Positions 52,865-63,856 of a DNA stretch of 64,000 nucleotides are shown here, in pieces. The notes under the pieces are model-generated. The model was not told the DNA's origin. It saw only the letters and a program-made list of their open reading frames with translations, and did not search any database. Position numbers and translations under genes: made by a program. The stretch is from Streptomyces sp. CC0208. GTDB lineage: Bacteria; Actinomycetota; Actinomycetes; Streptomycetales; Streptomycetaceae. Location of the stretch: contig NZ_CP031969.1 of NCBI RefSeq assembly GCF_003443735.1, forward strand, positions 2,542,001-2,606,000, read 5' to 3'. Position 1 is the stretch's first letter. Every line of letters begins with the position of its first letter.

Positions 52865-53722
52865 ATGACACCTACGCTCGTGCGGCAGCACCTGCCCTCG
52901 ACGGGGGAGACCTCCCGTCGCGACCTCGGTGCACGCGCGCGTGACTGGTCCGAGATCCAGGAGCGGATGCTGGTTCCGCTGTACGAGGCCGTCTACGAGC
53001 GACTGGAAGTGGGCACCGGGACGCGGCTGTTGGGCCTCGGCTGCGGCAGCGGGCTCGCCCTGCTGATGGCCGCCTCCAAAGGCGCCGCGGTCGTCGGTGT
53101 CGAGCCCTCCTCCCCGGAACGGCTGGCGCTCGCGCGGGAGCGGCTGCAGCCGGAGGCGTGGGGTACGCGCGCGCGTGCCGGCACCAGGCTCGTCGAGGGA
53201 GCCCCTGGAGGCGCCTCCGACGCCGGGACCGCCCCGTACACCCTCGTGACGGCCTTCGAGCCGATCGGGTGTCTCGCGGGCGACTCGGAGGGGCTGGGTG
53301 ACCTTCTCGCCGCGGCGACACCGCTCGCCGAGCGGGGAGCGTCCGTGGTGCTCGTCGGCTGGGGGCCGCCGGAGCGGTGCGCCACGACGTCCGTGCTGCG
53401 GGTGGCCACCAAGCTGGCGGAGCCGCTGCGCGGCACGGGCAGTTGGCGCCCGGCCCTGCGCGACGACCTGGAGGAGGTCGCCCAGCGGGCCGGCCTGCGG
53501 CCCGACGGGTCGGGGCGGGTTTCCTGCCCCTTCGGGTACGCCGACCTCGACAGCGCCCTCAAGGGCCTGCTGTCGACCGGCCTCTTCGACGCGGCCATCG
53601 AGGCGACCGACCAGGCGCAGGTGGACAAGGAGGTGACGGAAGCCCTGCATCCGTACCAGCGCCGGGACGGCACGGTGTGGATGCCGAACGTCTTCCGGTA
53701 CCTGGTCGCGGACGTGCCCTAG
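52865..53722 (+). CDS. SAM-dependent methyltransferase
   Basis: 285 residues from ATG 52865; upstream GTG/ATG options have no ribosome site. Motif I LLGLGCGSGLALLMAASKG with VVGVEPS, then YTLVTAFEPIGCLAG as motif II, and ASVVLVGWGPPERC. C-terminal half ends with NVFRYLVADVP. Class I small-molecule type; substrate unknown. Upstream sequence (52667-52864) has no gene and no clear promoter. Faces away from proS and toward ffh. Confidence 0.88.
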   Translation: MTPTLVRQHLPSTGETSRRDLGARARDWSEIQERMLVPLYEAVYERLEVGTGTRLLGLGCGSGLALLMAASKGAAVVGVEPSSPERLALARERLQPEAWGTRARAGTRLVEGAPGGASDAGTAPYTLVTAFEPIGCLAGDSEGLGDLLAAATPLAERGASVVLVGWGPPERCATTSVLRVATKLAEPLRGTGSWRPALRDDLEEVAQRAGLRPDGSGRVSCPFGYADLDSALKGLLSTGLFDAAIEATDQAQVDKEVTEALHPYQRRDGTVWMPNVFRYLVADVP

Positions 53723-53860
53723 CCGTCGATCTCCTTCGTCAGCCGGGAGATCCCCGCGATGCGGTGCGCGGCGGGTCGGGTCGGGGCCGGGGCCGGGACG
53801 GGGTCGGTCATATCCGGACGTTACGACGGACACCCACCCCCGGCACACGCGGAGGGGAAC

Positions 53861-55408
53861 TCAGCCCATGAACTTCTTGAACTCGTCCGGCAGTTCGAAG
53901 TCCTGCGGGGCCTGCTGACCGGGCACCCCGAAGGCGCTGCCGGCCTGGGCGGCCTTGCGTGCGGCCTCCTCCTGCTCCTGCTGCTTGCGCTTCATCGGGT
54001 TGCCGGAGCGCTGCTTGCCCTTGGCCTTCTTGGGCTGCTTCCTGGCCCGGCCGGGGCCGCCGCCCATGCCCGGCACCCCGGGCATACCCGGCATGCCGCC
54101 GCCCTGGGCCATGCGGGACATCATCTTGCGGGCCTCGAAGAACCGCTCGACGAGGTTCTTGACCGCGCTGACCTCGACGCCGGAGCCCTTGGCGATACGG
54201 GCGCGGCGGGAGCCGTTGATGATGGTCGGTTCCTGGCGCTCGGCCGGGGTCATCGACTTGATGATGGCGGCCGTACGGTCGACGTCCCGCTCGTCGATGT
54301 TGTTGATCTGTTCCTTGATCTGGCCCATGCCGGGCATCATGCCGAGCAGCTTGCTGATGCTGCCCATCTTGCGGACCTGCTCCATCTGGGCCAGGAAGTC
54401 GTCGAGGGTGAAGTCCTGGCCCTTCTTGGAGGCGAGCTTGGAGGCCATCTTGGCGGCCTCTTCCTCGCTGAACTCCTTCTGCGCCTTCTCGAACAGGGTG
54501 GCCAGGTCACCCATGTCGAGGATGCGGGAGGCCATCCGGTCCGGGTGGAAGACGTCGAAGTCGTCCAGCTTCTCGCCGTTCGACGCGAACATGATCGGCT
54601 TGCCGGTGACCGACGCGATCGACAGGGCCGCACCACCGCGTGCGTCACCGTCGAGCTTGGAGAGGACCACACCGTCGAAACCGACACCGTCGCGGAAGGC
54701 CTCGGCGGTGTTGACCGCGTCCTGACCGATCATCGCGTCGACGACGAAGAGGATCTCGTCCGGCGAGACCGCGTCCCGGATGTCCGCGGCCTGCTGCATC
54801 AGTTCCTGGTCGATGCCGAGGCGGCCGGCGGTGTCCACGATGACGATGTCGTGGAGCTTGGCCCTGGCGTGCTGGACCGAGTCCTGGGCGACCTTGACCG
54901 GGTCGCCCACGCCGTTGCCCGGCTCCGGGGCGAAGACGGCCACGCCCGCGCGTTCGGCGACGACGCTCAGCTGGGTGACCGCGTTCGGTCGCTGGAGGTC
55001 GGCGGCGACCAGGAGCGGCGAGTGGCCCTCTTCCTTGAGGTGCCTGGCGAGCTTGCCCGCCAGGGTGGTCTTACCGGCGCCCTGCAGACCCGCGAGCATG
55101 ATCACGGTCGGGGGCTGCTTGGCGAAGCGCAGGCGGCGGGTCTGGCCACCCAGGATGGTGACCAGTTCCTCGTTGACGATGTCGAGGACCCGCTGCGCCG
55201 GGTACTGCGAACCGGAGACCTCGGGGCCGAGGGCACGCTCCTTGACGTTCTTGATGAACGCCCGGACGACCGGGAGCGCCACGTCCGCTTCCAGCAGCGC
55301 GATCCGGATCTCGCGCGCGGTGGCGTCGATGTCCGCCTCGGAGAGCCGTCCCTTGCCGCGCAGGTTCTTGAAAGTCGCTGAGAGGCGATCGGAAAGAGTA
55401 TCGAACAC
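53861..55408 (-). CDS. ffh: Signal recognition particle protein Ffh
   Basis: 515 residues from GTG 55408. N domain, G domain (P-loop LAGLQGAGKTTLAGKLA, DTAGRLGID, LSKLDGDARGG) and methionine-rich M domain (LLGMMPGMGQI, SSRRARIAKGSG-like RNA loop SRRARIAKGSG). A long Gly/Lys/Gln C-terminal tail ends DEFKKFMG. Binds 4.5S RNA and signal sequences; partner of FtsY encoded at the window end. Confidence 0.96.
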   Translation of the reverse strand: MFDTLSDRLSATFKNLRGKGRLSEADIDATAREIRIALLEADVALPVVRAFIKNVKERALGPEVSGSQYPAQRVLDIVNEELVTILGGQTRRLRFAKQPPTVIMLAGLQGAGKTTLAGKLARHLKEEGHSPLLVAADLQRPNAVTQLSVVAERAGVAVFAPEPGNGVGDPVKVAQDSVQHARAKLHDIVIVDTAGRLGIDQELMQQAADIRDAVSPDEILFVVDAMIGQDAVNTAEAFRDGVGFDGVVLSKLDGDARGGAALSIASVTGKPIMFASNGEKLDDFDVFHPDRMASRILDMGDLATLFEKAQKEFSEEEAAKMASKLASKKGQDFTLDDFLAQMEQVRKMGSISKLLGMMPGMGQIKEQINNIDERDVDRTAAIIKSMTPAERQEPTIINGSRRARIAKGSGVEVSAVKNLVERFFEARKMMSRMAQGGGMPGMPGVPGMGGGPGRARKQPKKAKGKQRSGNPMKRKQQEQEEAARKAAQAGSAFGVPGQQAPQDFELPDEFKKFMG

Positions 55409-55492
55409 GGCGCTCGCGGTCCTCGGGGTCGGTGGCAGCTGGGAATCGCCCTCCAGGGTATCCCGGCGACACACCTGGCCGGGATCCCCCGG

Positions 55493-57940
55493 TCAGCCCC
55501 GCAGGGTCTCCTCCAGCTTCCGGGCCACGGAAGCCGCTTCGCCGGCCCCGAGCGGGGCGCCCTTGCCGTCGGTGACGTAGAAGGCGTCCACCGCGTTGGC
55601 GCCCAGCGTCGACACGTGCGCGCTGCGCATCCGCACCCCGGCGTCCTCCAGCGCGCGTCCGATGCGGAACAGCAGTCCGGGGGCGTCCTGGGCGCGCACC
55701 TCGATCACCGTGGCGTGCCGGGAGGCCGCCCCGGCGACCGTCACGCGCGCGGGGGGCGCGACGACACCCCGGCGCCTCGGATAGGCCGCGTCCCGCTCGG
55801 CGAGGCGCCCGGCGACATCCAGCGAGCCGTCCAGGACCCGTACGAGATCGGCGCGCAGCCGGGCCGCCTGGGGCAGCGAGCCGTACTGGGCGGCGACCCG
55901 CCAGTTCAGCAGGAGCACGGCACCCTCGACGCCGTCGGGCAGCTCCTGGGTGCTCAGTTCCGCGGTGCGGACCGTCAGCCGGTGCACGGCCAGCACTCCG
56001 GCGACCGCGGGCAGCACACCCGGCTGGTCGGGTACGGCGATCACCAGCTCCACGCCGAGCGGTTCCGGGTCGCCCGAGGGCTGGGCGTCCGCGGGCAGCT
56101 CGGTCTGCGCGCGCAGGGACAGCACCGGGCCGCCCGTCGCGAGCGCCTCGATGGCGAGCCGCTCCTGCTCGGCGGTGGGCGCGGCGGCCTCGGGCTCGTC
56201 GGGGTCGTCCCCGGCGAGCACCGCGGACACCCGCTTGACCAGGTCGGCGACGAGCGAGCCCCGCCAGGACGACCAGGCGGCCGGCCCGGTGGCCAGGGCG
56301 TCGGCCTCGGTCAGCGCGTGCAGCAGCTCCAGCGTGCCCTGCGAGCCCACCGCCTCGGCGACCGAGCGCACGGTGGCCGGGTCCTCCAGGTCACGCCGGG
56401 TCGCGGTGTCGATGAGCAGCAGGTGGTGGCGTACGAGTGTCGCGAGTACGGCGACGTCGTCGCGGTCGAAGCCGATGCGCGCGGCGACGTCCTTCGCGAT
56501 GATCTCGCCGGCCACCGAGTGGTCGCCGGGCCAGCCCTTGCCGATGTCGTGCAGCAGGGCGGCGACGAGCAGCAGGTCGGGGCGGTGGACGCGCCGGGTG
56601 AACTCCGAGGCGCGGACCGCGGTCTCGATCAGGTGCCGGTCGACGGTCCAGATGTGCACGGCGTTGCGCTGCGGGCGGCAGCGCACCCGCTCCCAGTCGG
56701 GCAGCATCCGGGTGATCAGCCCCTCGGCCTCCAGTGCCTCCCAGACCTCGATGGTGGGCTGGCCGGAGCCGAGCAGGGTCACGAGCTGTTCGCGGGCCTC
56801 GGCGGGCCAGGGCGTGGGCAGCGGGCGCACGCCGACCGCCATGCGGCGCACGGCGTGCAGGGAGAGCGGGAGTCCGGCCTGGGCGGCGGCGGCCGCGGCA
56901 CGCAGCGGGAGCACGGGGTCCCGGTCGGGGCGCGCGGCGCGGGCGAGCACCACCTCGCCGTCCTGCTCGACGACACCCTCCGCCAGAGGCGACCGTTCGG
57001 CGACCGGCTTGCCGCCCCCGAGCATGGCGCGCAGCCGTGGCCGCACGGCACGCGACCTGAGGACGCGTCCCACCTCGCGCCAGGTGACGTCGCTGGCGTA
57101 CGCGATGACCCGGGCGGCCTCGTAGACCTGCCGCAGCAGGGTGTCGGCGTCGAGGAGGCCGAGTTCGGCGGCGACCTGGTCCTGTTCCTGGAGCGCGAGC
57201 CGGTCGGTCGCGCGGCCCGTCGCCAGGTGCAGGGCGTCCCGGACGTCGAGCAGCCGGCGCCGGGCGTCGTCGAGGCCCTCGCGCGGGGCGTCGGCCAGCC
57301 AGGAGGCGGCGACGGCACGCAGGGCGGTGGCGTCACGGAGACCGCCGCGGGCCTCTTTCAGATCGGGTTCGAGCAGGTACTGGAGCTCGCCCTGGCGTTC
57401 GGCACGCTCGGCACACAGTTCCTGGAGCTCGGGAAGGCGTTTGGGGGCCTGGTTGCGCCAGTCGGCGAGGACCGCTGTCCGCAGACCGGTCGTCAGTCCG
57501 AGGTCACCGGCGATGTGGCGGGCGTCCAGCAGGCCGAGTTGGACCTTCAGATCCTCACCGGCCGTCTTGCGGGCCTCTGCGGGTGTGCGCACGGAGTGGT
57601 CGAGGGCGAGGCCGAGGTCCCACACGGGGTACCAGATGCGATCGGCGAGGGTGGCGACCGCGCCCGGGTCGCTGCCGTCGTGCAGCAGGACCAGGTCCAG
57701 GTCGCTGCGCGGCGACAGCTCGCCGCGGCCGTAGCCGCCGACGGCGATCAGGGCGACCCCGCGCACCTGCTCGTTGCCCGCGGTGAACAGCCCCGAGAGC
57801 CAGTCGTCGGTCAGTTCGGCGAGGGCGGAACGGCGCGGCGGCCCGGACCGCGCCCCCTCCTGGAGGAGGCGCAGCCGGGCCGCCGCGTAGCCGCTGGGTC
57901 CCGAGTCCTCTGCATCCTTGCGCACGTTCGTGCTCGTCAC
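55493..57940 (-). CDS. glnD: PII nucleotidyltransferase GlnD
   Basis: 815 residues from GTG 57940. Nucleotidyltransferase domain with GGYGRGELSPRSDLDLVLL (residues about 68-86; GS-like G-x-G...DLD catalytic acids). HD domain near 460-480 (LLVAALLHDIGKGWPGDHSV). Two ACT domains at about 640-710 and 740-815. In streptomycetes GlnD adenylylates GlnK rather than uridylylating it (recall). Last gene of amtB-glnK-glnD. Confidence 0.96.
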   Translation of the reverse strand: MTSTNVRKDAEDSGPSGYAAARLRLLQEGARSGPPRRSALAELTDDWLSGLFTAGNEQVRGVALIAVGGYGRGELSPRSDLDLVLLHDGSDPGAVATLADRIWYPVWDLGLALDHSVRTPAEARKTAGEDLKVQLGLLDARHIAGDLGLTTGLRTAVLADWRNQAPKRLPELQELCAERAERQGELQYLLEPDLKEARGGLRDATALRAVAASWLADAPREGLDDARRRLLDVRDALHLATGRATDRLALQEQDQVAAELGLLDADTLLRQVYEAARVIAYASDVTWREVGRVLRSRAVRPRLRAMLGGGKPVAERSPLAEGVVEQDGEVVLARAARPDRDPVLPLRAAAAAAQAGLPLSLHAVRRMAVGVRPLPTPWPAEAREQLVTLLGSGQPTIEVWEALEAEGLITRMLPDWERVRCRPQRNAVHIWTVDRHLIETAVRASEFTRRVHRPDLLLVAALLHDIGKGWPGDHSVAGEIIAKDVAARIGFDRDDVAVLATLVRHHLLLIDTATRRDLEDPATVRSVAEAVGSQGTLELLHALTEADALATGPAAWSSWRGSLVADLVKRVSAVLAGDDPDEPEAAAPTAEQERLAIEALATGGPVLSLRAQTELPADAQPSGDPEPLGVELVIAVPDQPGVLPAVAGVLAVHRLTVRTAELSTQELPDGVEGAVLLLNWRVAAQYGSLPQAARLRADLVRVLDGSLDVAGRLAERDAAYPRRRGVVAPPARVTVAGAASRHATVIEVRAQDAPGLLFRIGRALEDAGVRMRSAHVSTLGANAVDAFYVTDGKGAPLGAGEAASVARKLEETLRG

Positions 57941-57966
57941 CCAGCAGCTCCTGTTCTGTTCTTCGG

Positions 57967-59633
<1,667 letters not shown>

Positions 59634-59703
59634 CGGCGTCTCCTCGTCGTAGGTACGGCCCCGTGCGGGCGAAGCCAGAGCGGATTGAGGGGTGGGCCGG
59701 TTA

Positions 59704-59766
59704 TGCGCCATGAGATTGGCGCAGCGCGGTTTCGGTGGAAGCCCCTCGTTGTTTCGCCGCCGTGAC
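59704..59766 (-). promoter_or_regulatory. GlnR box and palindrome upstream of amtB
   Basis: On the minus strand GTCAC-n6-GAAAC-n6-GGGCT-n6-GAAAC (59766-59729) follows the double GlnR box gTnAC-n6-GaAAC with the second a-site degenerate. Between it and the gene, TGCGCCA (59704-59710) and TGGCGCA (59717-59723) form a perfect 7-bp palindrome with a 6-nt loop. A -10-like CATAAC follows. GlnR control of amtB-glnK-glnD is known in S. coelicolor. Confidence 0.82.
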
Positions 59767-59857
59767 GAAGGCGCCTTGTGTGTTACGCGTCGATGAACTG
59801 GCAGATTTGGGCCACGCCGATCGTTATCGTGGCGCAACCTTCGTAGAAGGAAAGAAA

Positions 59858-59934
59858 CCGGCCGCGGTCGGCCTTCCGACGACCTGGCATGGGGGAGCCG
59901 AGTCGGGCAGTTCGGGAGGGCCGGCCGCGGCCGG
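59858..59934 (-). terminator. Long stem-loop after the nsdA gene
   Basis: CCGGCCGCGGTCGGCC (59858-59873) pairs with GGCCGGCCGCGGCCGG (59919-59934), one wobble, with a 45-nt loop. It begins 13 bp after the nsdA stop codon on the minus strand. Likely separates nsdA transcription from the amtB promoter. Confidence 0.5.
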
Positions 59935-59946
59935 GGTTCCGGGGAT

Positions 59947-61440
59947 TCAGACGGCTTCCGCGGTCTCCGGGAGTTCCACTGCGAGCTTGTCGGTGAGGTC
60001 CACGACTGCGGATAGATCACCGAAATCGCGTACGGCCGTGTCGACCGTCTTTCGAATACGAGTGTTGACCCGCTCGGAGCGGACCTTCTTGGCGATGTGC
60101 ATGGCCTGTTCCACCAGTCCGGTGCTCTGCTCGGGCTCACGCCGCAGCAGGTGCACCGTGGCCATGCCGACGAGATTGAGTGCGTACGACCGCTGGTGCT
60201 CGCCGTCCTCGGAGAAGAGCTCCACCGCCCGCTGCATGAGGGGCTCGGCCAAGGAGGCGTAGGTCGGGCTGCGACCGGCGACGTAGGCCAGGTCGCGGTA
60301 GGAGTGGGAGTTCTCGCCGTACAGCTCCGCCTCGGAGAAGAAGCGGATCCAGTCGGGGTCCGGCTCGTCCCACTCGTCGGCCTCGGCGAAGGTGTCCTCG
60401 GCCATCCGGACCGCCCTCTTGCACTTGCCGGGCTGGCCCATGTTGGCGTAGGCGCGGGCCTCCATCGCATACAGCATGGACAGGGTCCGCGGGCTCGCGC
60501 AGTCCCGGCTGCCGTACTGCGCTAGGTGGATCAGCTCCAGGGCGTCCTCGGGCCGCCCGAGGTGGATCATCTGACGGCTCATGCTGGACAGGACATAGGA
60601 GCCGAGCGGCTTGTCCCCGGCTTCCTTGGCGGCGTGCAGGGCGAGCACGAAGTACTTCTGCGCGCTGGGCTGGAGCCCCACGTCGTACGACATCCAGCCC
60701 GCGAGCTCGGCAAGTTCGGCGGCGACCTTGAAGAGCTTGCGGGTGGTGGCCTCGGGCTGGGGCTCCTGGAGGAGGTCCGTGACCTCGTGCAGCTGGCCGA
60801 CGACCGCCTTGCGGCGCAGACCGCCGCCGCACTGGGCGTCCCACTGGCGGAACATCACGGTCGTCGACTCGAGGAGTTCGAGCTCCGGCTTGGAGAGCCG
60901 GCCGACGCGGCGGGAGGCGGCCGGGTCGGGCTCACGATGCGGGGGGGCGGCGGGGCCGGGGACCAGCCAGCGCTGCATGGGCTCGATGAGGGACGGGCCC
61001 GCGGACAGGGCCAGCGAGGTCCCGAGGAAGCCGCGCCGCGCCAGCATGAGGTCGCTGCGCGAGAACTCGCTGAGCAGGGCCACGGTCTGCGGACCCGTCC
61101 AGGGCAGGTCGACCCCGGTCGTGGACGGTGACTGGCGGGCGGTGCGCAGTCCGAGGTCCTCGACGGCGACGACGCATCCGAACCGCTCGGAGAACAGCTC
61201 GGACAGGATCCTGGGGATGGGTTCGCGGGGGTTCTCGCCATCGAGCCAGCGGCGCACCCGCGAGGTGTCGGTGGAGATGTGGTTGGCGCCCAACTGGCGG
61301 GCCCTGCGGTTGACCTGGCGGGCGAGCTCGCCCTTCGACCACCCGCTGCGGACGAACCAGGAGGTGAGCAGTTCGTTCGGGCGCTTGTCGGCTTGCGCAG
61401 CGCTCCCGGCGCCCGTCCCGCTTCCGCTGTTGCCGCCCAC
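59947..61440 (-). CDS. nsdA: NsdA-type negative regulator of sporulation and antibiotics
   Basis: 497 residues from GTG 61440, chosen because GGGAGTGGGGGC lies before it; GTG 61467 is an alternative. N-terminal helix-turn-helix-like part (WSKGELARQVNRRARQLG, then ISTDTSRVRRWLDGENP). The rest is helical with TPR-like repeats (ALELIHLAQYGSRDCASPRTL, AMEARAYANMGQPGKCKRAV). Disruption of nsdA in S. coelicolor increases antibiotic production and sporulation (recall). It lies between the nitrogen module and the second primase-like gene. Confidence 0.9.
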   Translation of the reverse strand: MGGNSGSGTGAGSAAQADKRPNELLTSWFVRSGWSKGELARQVNRRARQLGANHISTDTSRVRRWLDGENPREPIPRILSELFSERFGCVVAVEDLGLRTARQSPSTTGVDLPWTGPQTVALLSEFSRSDLMLARRGFLGTSLALSAGPSLIEPMQRWLVPGPAAPPHREPDPAASRRVGRLSKPELELLESTTVMFRQWDAQCGGGLRRKAVVGQLHEVTDLLQEPQPEATTRKLFKVAAELAELAGWMSYDVGLQPSAQKYFVLALHAAKEAGDKPLGSYVLSSMSRQMIHLGRPEDALELIHLAQYGSRDCASPRTLSMLYAMEARAYANMGQPGKCKRAVRMAEDTFAEADEWDEPDPDWIRFFSEAELYGENSHSYRDLAYVAGRSPTYASLAEPLMQRAVELFSEDGEHQRSYALNLVGMATVHLLRREPEQSTGLVEQAMHIAKKVRSERVNTRIRKTVDTAVRDFGDLSAVVDLTDKLAVELPETAEAV

Positions 61441-61874
61441 TGGAACGCCCCCACTCCCTGAGACCACTTGTCGCCGAGTGCGCCAAGCCTTATCAGAATG
61501 CCGGTAAATACAGCCGTTCGTCCGGCAGTTGTCAGCCTTCGAACGCGGAACCGACTTGCCTCCGGCATACCCACAAGTGCAAGTGCCCCCAGGACTCGTG
61601 CACTCACAGTAATCCTACGATCACGCGTCCAGCCATGGCGATCCCGGAAACGCCACCATTCGCCACCCCTTCGAATGAACTCACGGTCGCCTCCACACGA
61701 TTCACTTGACATAGACCGAGCGAGGTGGGCGGAGCGGTGCACTCAGGGGCGCACATGTCCCGGCGCACCACCCTGGGCGCTTCCGGGCGCCACCGTCGCC
61801 CGGAAGAGGCAACGGAGAGTGACCGGTCGCGTCCGCCTCGTAACCACCGGCGCGCTGGACCCGTTGGAGGGGGC
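61441..61874. other. Divergent intergenic region of nsdA
   Basis: 434 nt without a gene. On the minus strand TAGGAT at 61617-61612 is a good -10 about 170 nt before the nsdA start, with no convincing -35. On the plus strand TTGACA at 61706-61711 lacks a matching -10. The Leu/Gly-coding stretch at 61500-61600 shows no coding character. Dispersed AT-richer patches (about 61490-61510 and 61600-61620) are the only other signals. Confidence 0.35.
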
Positions 61875-62531
61875 ATGGGCTTCACGATCGGCGGCATTCG
61901 GGAGATTCGTTCCGGTACGCGCAGGCGCGGCCGCTCCTCGGAGTGCACCGCCGTCGCCGAGTTCACCGGACTCTGGGGCTGGGACGTCGTCCCGGGCGCG
62001 CGGGCCTCGGCCGGCGCCTGCTCCTGCGGCCGCGCGGACTGCCCTCACCCCGGCGCCCACCCCCTCGACTTCGCGCCCCCGGTCCCGGCCGGGGCCACGC
62101 TCGACGAGGTGACCAAGGCATGGGGCGAGTTCCCCGGCGCCTCCGTGATGCTGCCGGTCGGCCGTGCCTTCGACGTCATCGAGGTCGCCGAGCCCGCCGG
62201 GCGCCGGGCCCTGGTCCGCCTGGAGCGCATGGGCCTGCCGCTCGGCCCGGTGACCGCGACCCCCGAGGGCCGCGCCCAGTTCTTCGTCGCCCCCGGCGCC
62301 GCGTCCGACCTGGCCGAGCTCCTCTACCGCATGGGCTGGGACGACACCGCCTCCCTCGACCTGCGCGGGCTGGGCCCCGGTACCCACATCACGGCTCCGC
62401 CGTCGGACCGGGGCGGCCTGGGGCCGGTGCAGTGGCTGCGGCCGTCTTCCCTGGACACGGCGACGAAACCGCCGGCCGCCCGCCTGCTGCTGGGGACGCT
62501 GGCGTACGTGGCGCACCGGTCGCGCGCATAG
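61875..62531 (+). CDS. Primase/polymerase N-domain-like protein (paralogue)
   Basis: 218 residues from ATG 61875 behind GGAGGGGGC. The N-terminal part is a primase/polymerase-type fold: WGWDVVPGARASAGACSCGRA, then CPHPGAHPLDFAPP with paired cysteines/histidine. Central PVGRAFDVIEVAEPAGRRA, and then QFFVAPGAASDLAELLYRMG and HITAPPSD, ending VQWLRPSS. Its block order matches the 151-residue protein at 670-1125, with an added N-terminal Cys/His segment. Catalytic role unclear. Confidence 0.8.
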   Translation: MGFTIGGIREIRSGTRRRGRSSECTAVAEFTGLWGWDVVPGARASAGACSCGRADCPHPGAHPLDFAPPVPAGATLDEVTKAWGEFPGASVMLPVGRAFDVIEVAEPAGRRALVRLERMGLPLGPVTATPEGRAQFFVAPGAASDLAELLYRMGWDDTASLDLRGLGPGTHITAPPSDRGGLGPVQWLRPSSLDTATKPPAARLLLGTLAYVAHRSRA

Positions 62532-62580
62532 TCGTACAGCCGCCGTAAGCCATACAGCCGTACAGCCGGCCGTACACAGC

Positions 62581-62621
62581 GAAGCGCCCGTCCCCGACTG
62601 CACCTCGGGGGCGGGCGCTTC
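62581..62621. terminator. Bidirectional terminator between the primase-like gene and ftsY
   Basis: GAAGCGCCCGTCCCCGA (62581-62597) pairs with TCGGGGGCGGGCGCTTC (62605-62621): 17 bp with one wobble and a 7-nt loop. The flanks TTCTTCG and AGCGAAG give U-rich ends on the plus transcript. The preceding 45 nt repeat tacagcc units with no gene. Confidence 0.85.
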
Positions 62622-62662
62622 TTCGCGTTCCACGGCTCCGACTCGGCCGCGGGTACGGCGTC

Positions 62663-63856
62663 TCAGTCGCCGATCAGCGCGTCCACGAACGCTTCCGGCT
62701 CGAACGGCGCCAGGTCGTCCGCGCCCTCTCCGAGGCCGATCAGCTTGACCGGCACGCCCAGTTCACGCTGGACCGCGACCACGATGCCGCCCTTGGCGGT
62801 GCCGTCCAGCTTGGTCAGGACGATGCCGGTGATGTCGACGACCTCGGCGAAGACGCGGGCCTGCACCAGGCCGTTCTGCCCCGTCGTGGCGTCCAGCACC
62901 AGCAGCACCTCGTCGAGCGGGGCGTGCTTCTCGACGACCCGCTTGACCTTGCCGAGCTCGTCCATGAGACCGGTCTTGGTGTGGAGGCGGCCGGCGGTGT
63001 CGATGAGGACCACGTCGACCCCCATCTCCTTGCCCTCCTTCACCGCGTCGAAGGCGACGGAGGCGGGGTCGCCCCCCTCGGGCCCGCGCACGGTGTGGGC
63101 ACCCACCCGCTCGCCCCAGGTCTGGAGCTGGTCGGCGGCGGCGGCCCGGAAGGTGTCGGCGGCACCCAGGACGACGCTCCGCCCGTCGGCCACGAGCACG
63201 CGCGCCAGCTTGCCGGTGGTGGTGGTCTTGCCGGTGCCGTTGACCCCGACGACCATCACGATGCCCGGCTTGCGCTCCTCGGGCTCGGTGCGCACCGTGC
63301 GGTCGACCTCGGTGCCGACCAGCTTGAGCAGCTCGGCGCGCAGCAGTCCGCGCAGTTCGTCGGGGGTCCGGGTGCCGAGCACCTTCACCCGCTCGCGCAG
63401 CCCGTCGACCAGTTCCTGGGTGGGGGCGACACCGACGTCGGCGGTGAGGAGGATGTCCTCGATCTCCTCCCAGGTGTCGTCGTCGAGGTGTTCGCGCGAC
63501 AGGAGCGTGAGCAGCCCCTTGCCGAGCGCGTTCTGCGAACGGGAGAGCCGGGTGCGCAGCCGGACCAGACGTCCGGCGGTGGGCTCCGGGACTTCGATCT
63601 CGGTCGGCGGGAGCTCTTCCACGACGGGCGGCGCCGAGCCGCCCGGGAGATCCACCTCCTCAATGGTCCGGCGCGGTTCGTCGCGCGGCGTCTCGGCCTC
63701 GTCGCCGACGTGCGGCTCGGCCGGAGGGGCGGTGATGTCGGGCGCGGCGGGAGGTGGCGGGGGCAGCGACTTCTTGCGTCGGCTGCCGACGACGAGCCCG
63801 CCGAGCACACCGAGCACGACCACGGCGATGACTACAGCAAGGATGACGGTTTCCAT
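62663..63856 (-). CDS. ftsY: SRP receptor FtsY
   Basis: 397 residues from ATG 63856 (METVILAVVIAVVVLGVLGG); six more codons are open upstream. N-terminal membrane helix, acidic/Pro-rich linker (PPPPPAAPDITAPPAEP), then NG GTPase: VVGVNGTGKTTTTGKLA, DTAGRLHTKTGLMDELGK, TKLDGTAKGGIVVAV. Membrane receptor that docks the ffh-bound ribosome. Beyond 63857 to the window end (143 nt) I see no gene. Confidence 0.96.
   Translation of the reverse strand: METVILAVVIAVVVLGVLGGLVVGSRRKKSLPPPPPAAPDITAPPAEPHVGDEAETPRDEPRRTIEEVDLPGGSAPPVVEELPPTEIEVPEPTAGRLVRLRTRLSRSQNALGKGLLTLLSREHLDDDTWEEIEDILLTADVGVAPTQELVDGLRERVKVLGTRTPDELRGLLRAELLKLVGTEVDRTVRTEPEERKPGIVMVVGVNGTGKTTTTGKLARVLVADGRSVVLGAADTFRAAAADQLQTWGERVGAHTVRGPEGGDPASVAFDAVKEGKEMGVDVVLIDTAGRLHTKTGLMDELGKVKRVVEKHAPLDEVLLVLDATTGQNGLVQARVFAEVVDITGIVLTKLDGTAKGGIVVAVQRELGVPVKLIGLGEGADDLAPFEPEAFVDALIGD

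Noticed and set aside
62533..62580. Short tacagcc-type repeats before the terminator
   Set aside because: Few imperfect units with no spacing pattern; not a CRISPR array, and it adds nothing beyond the terminator.
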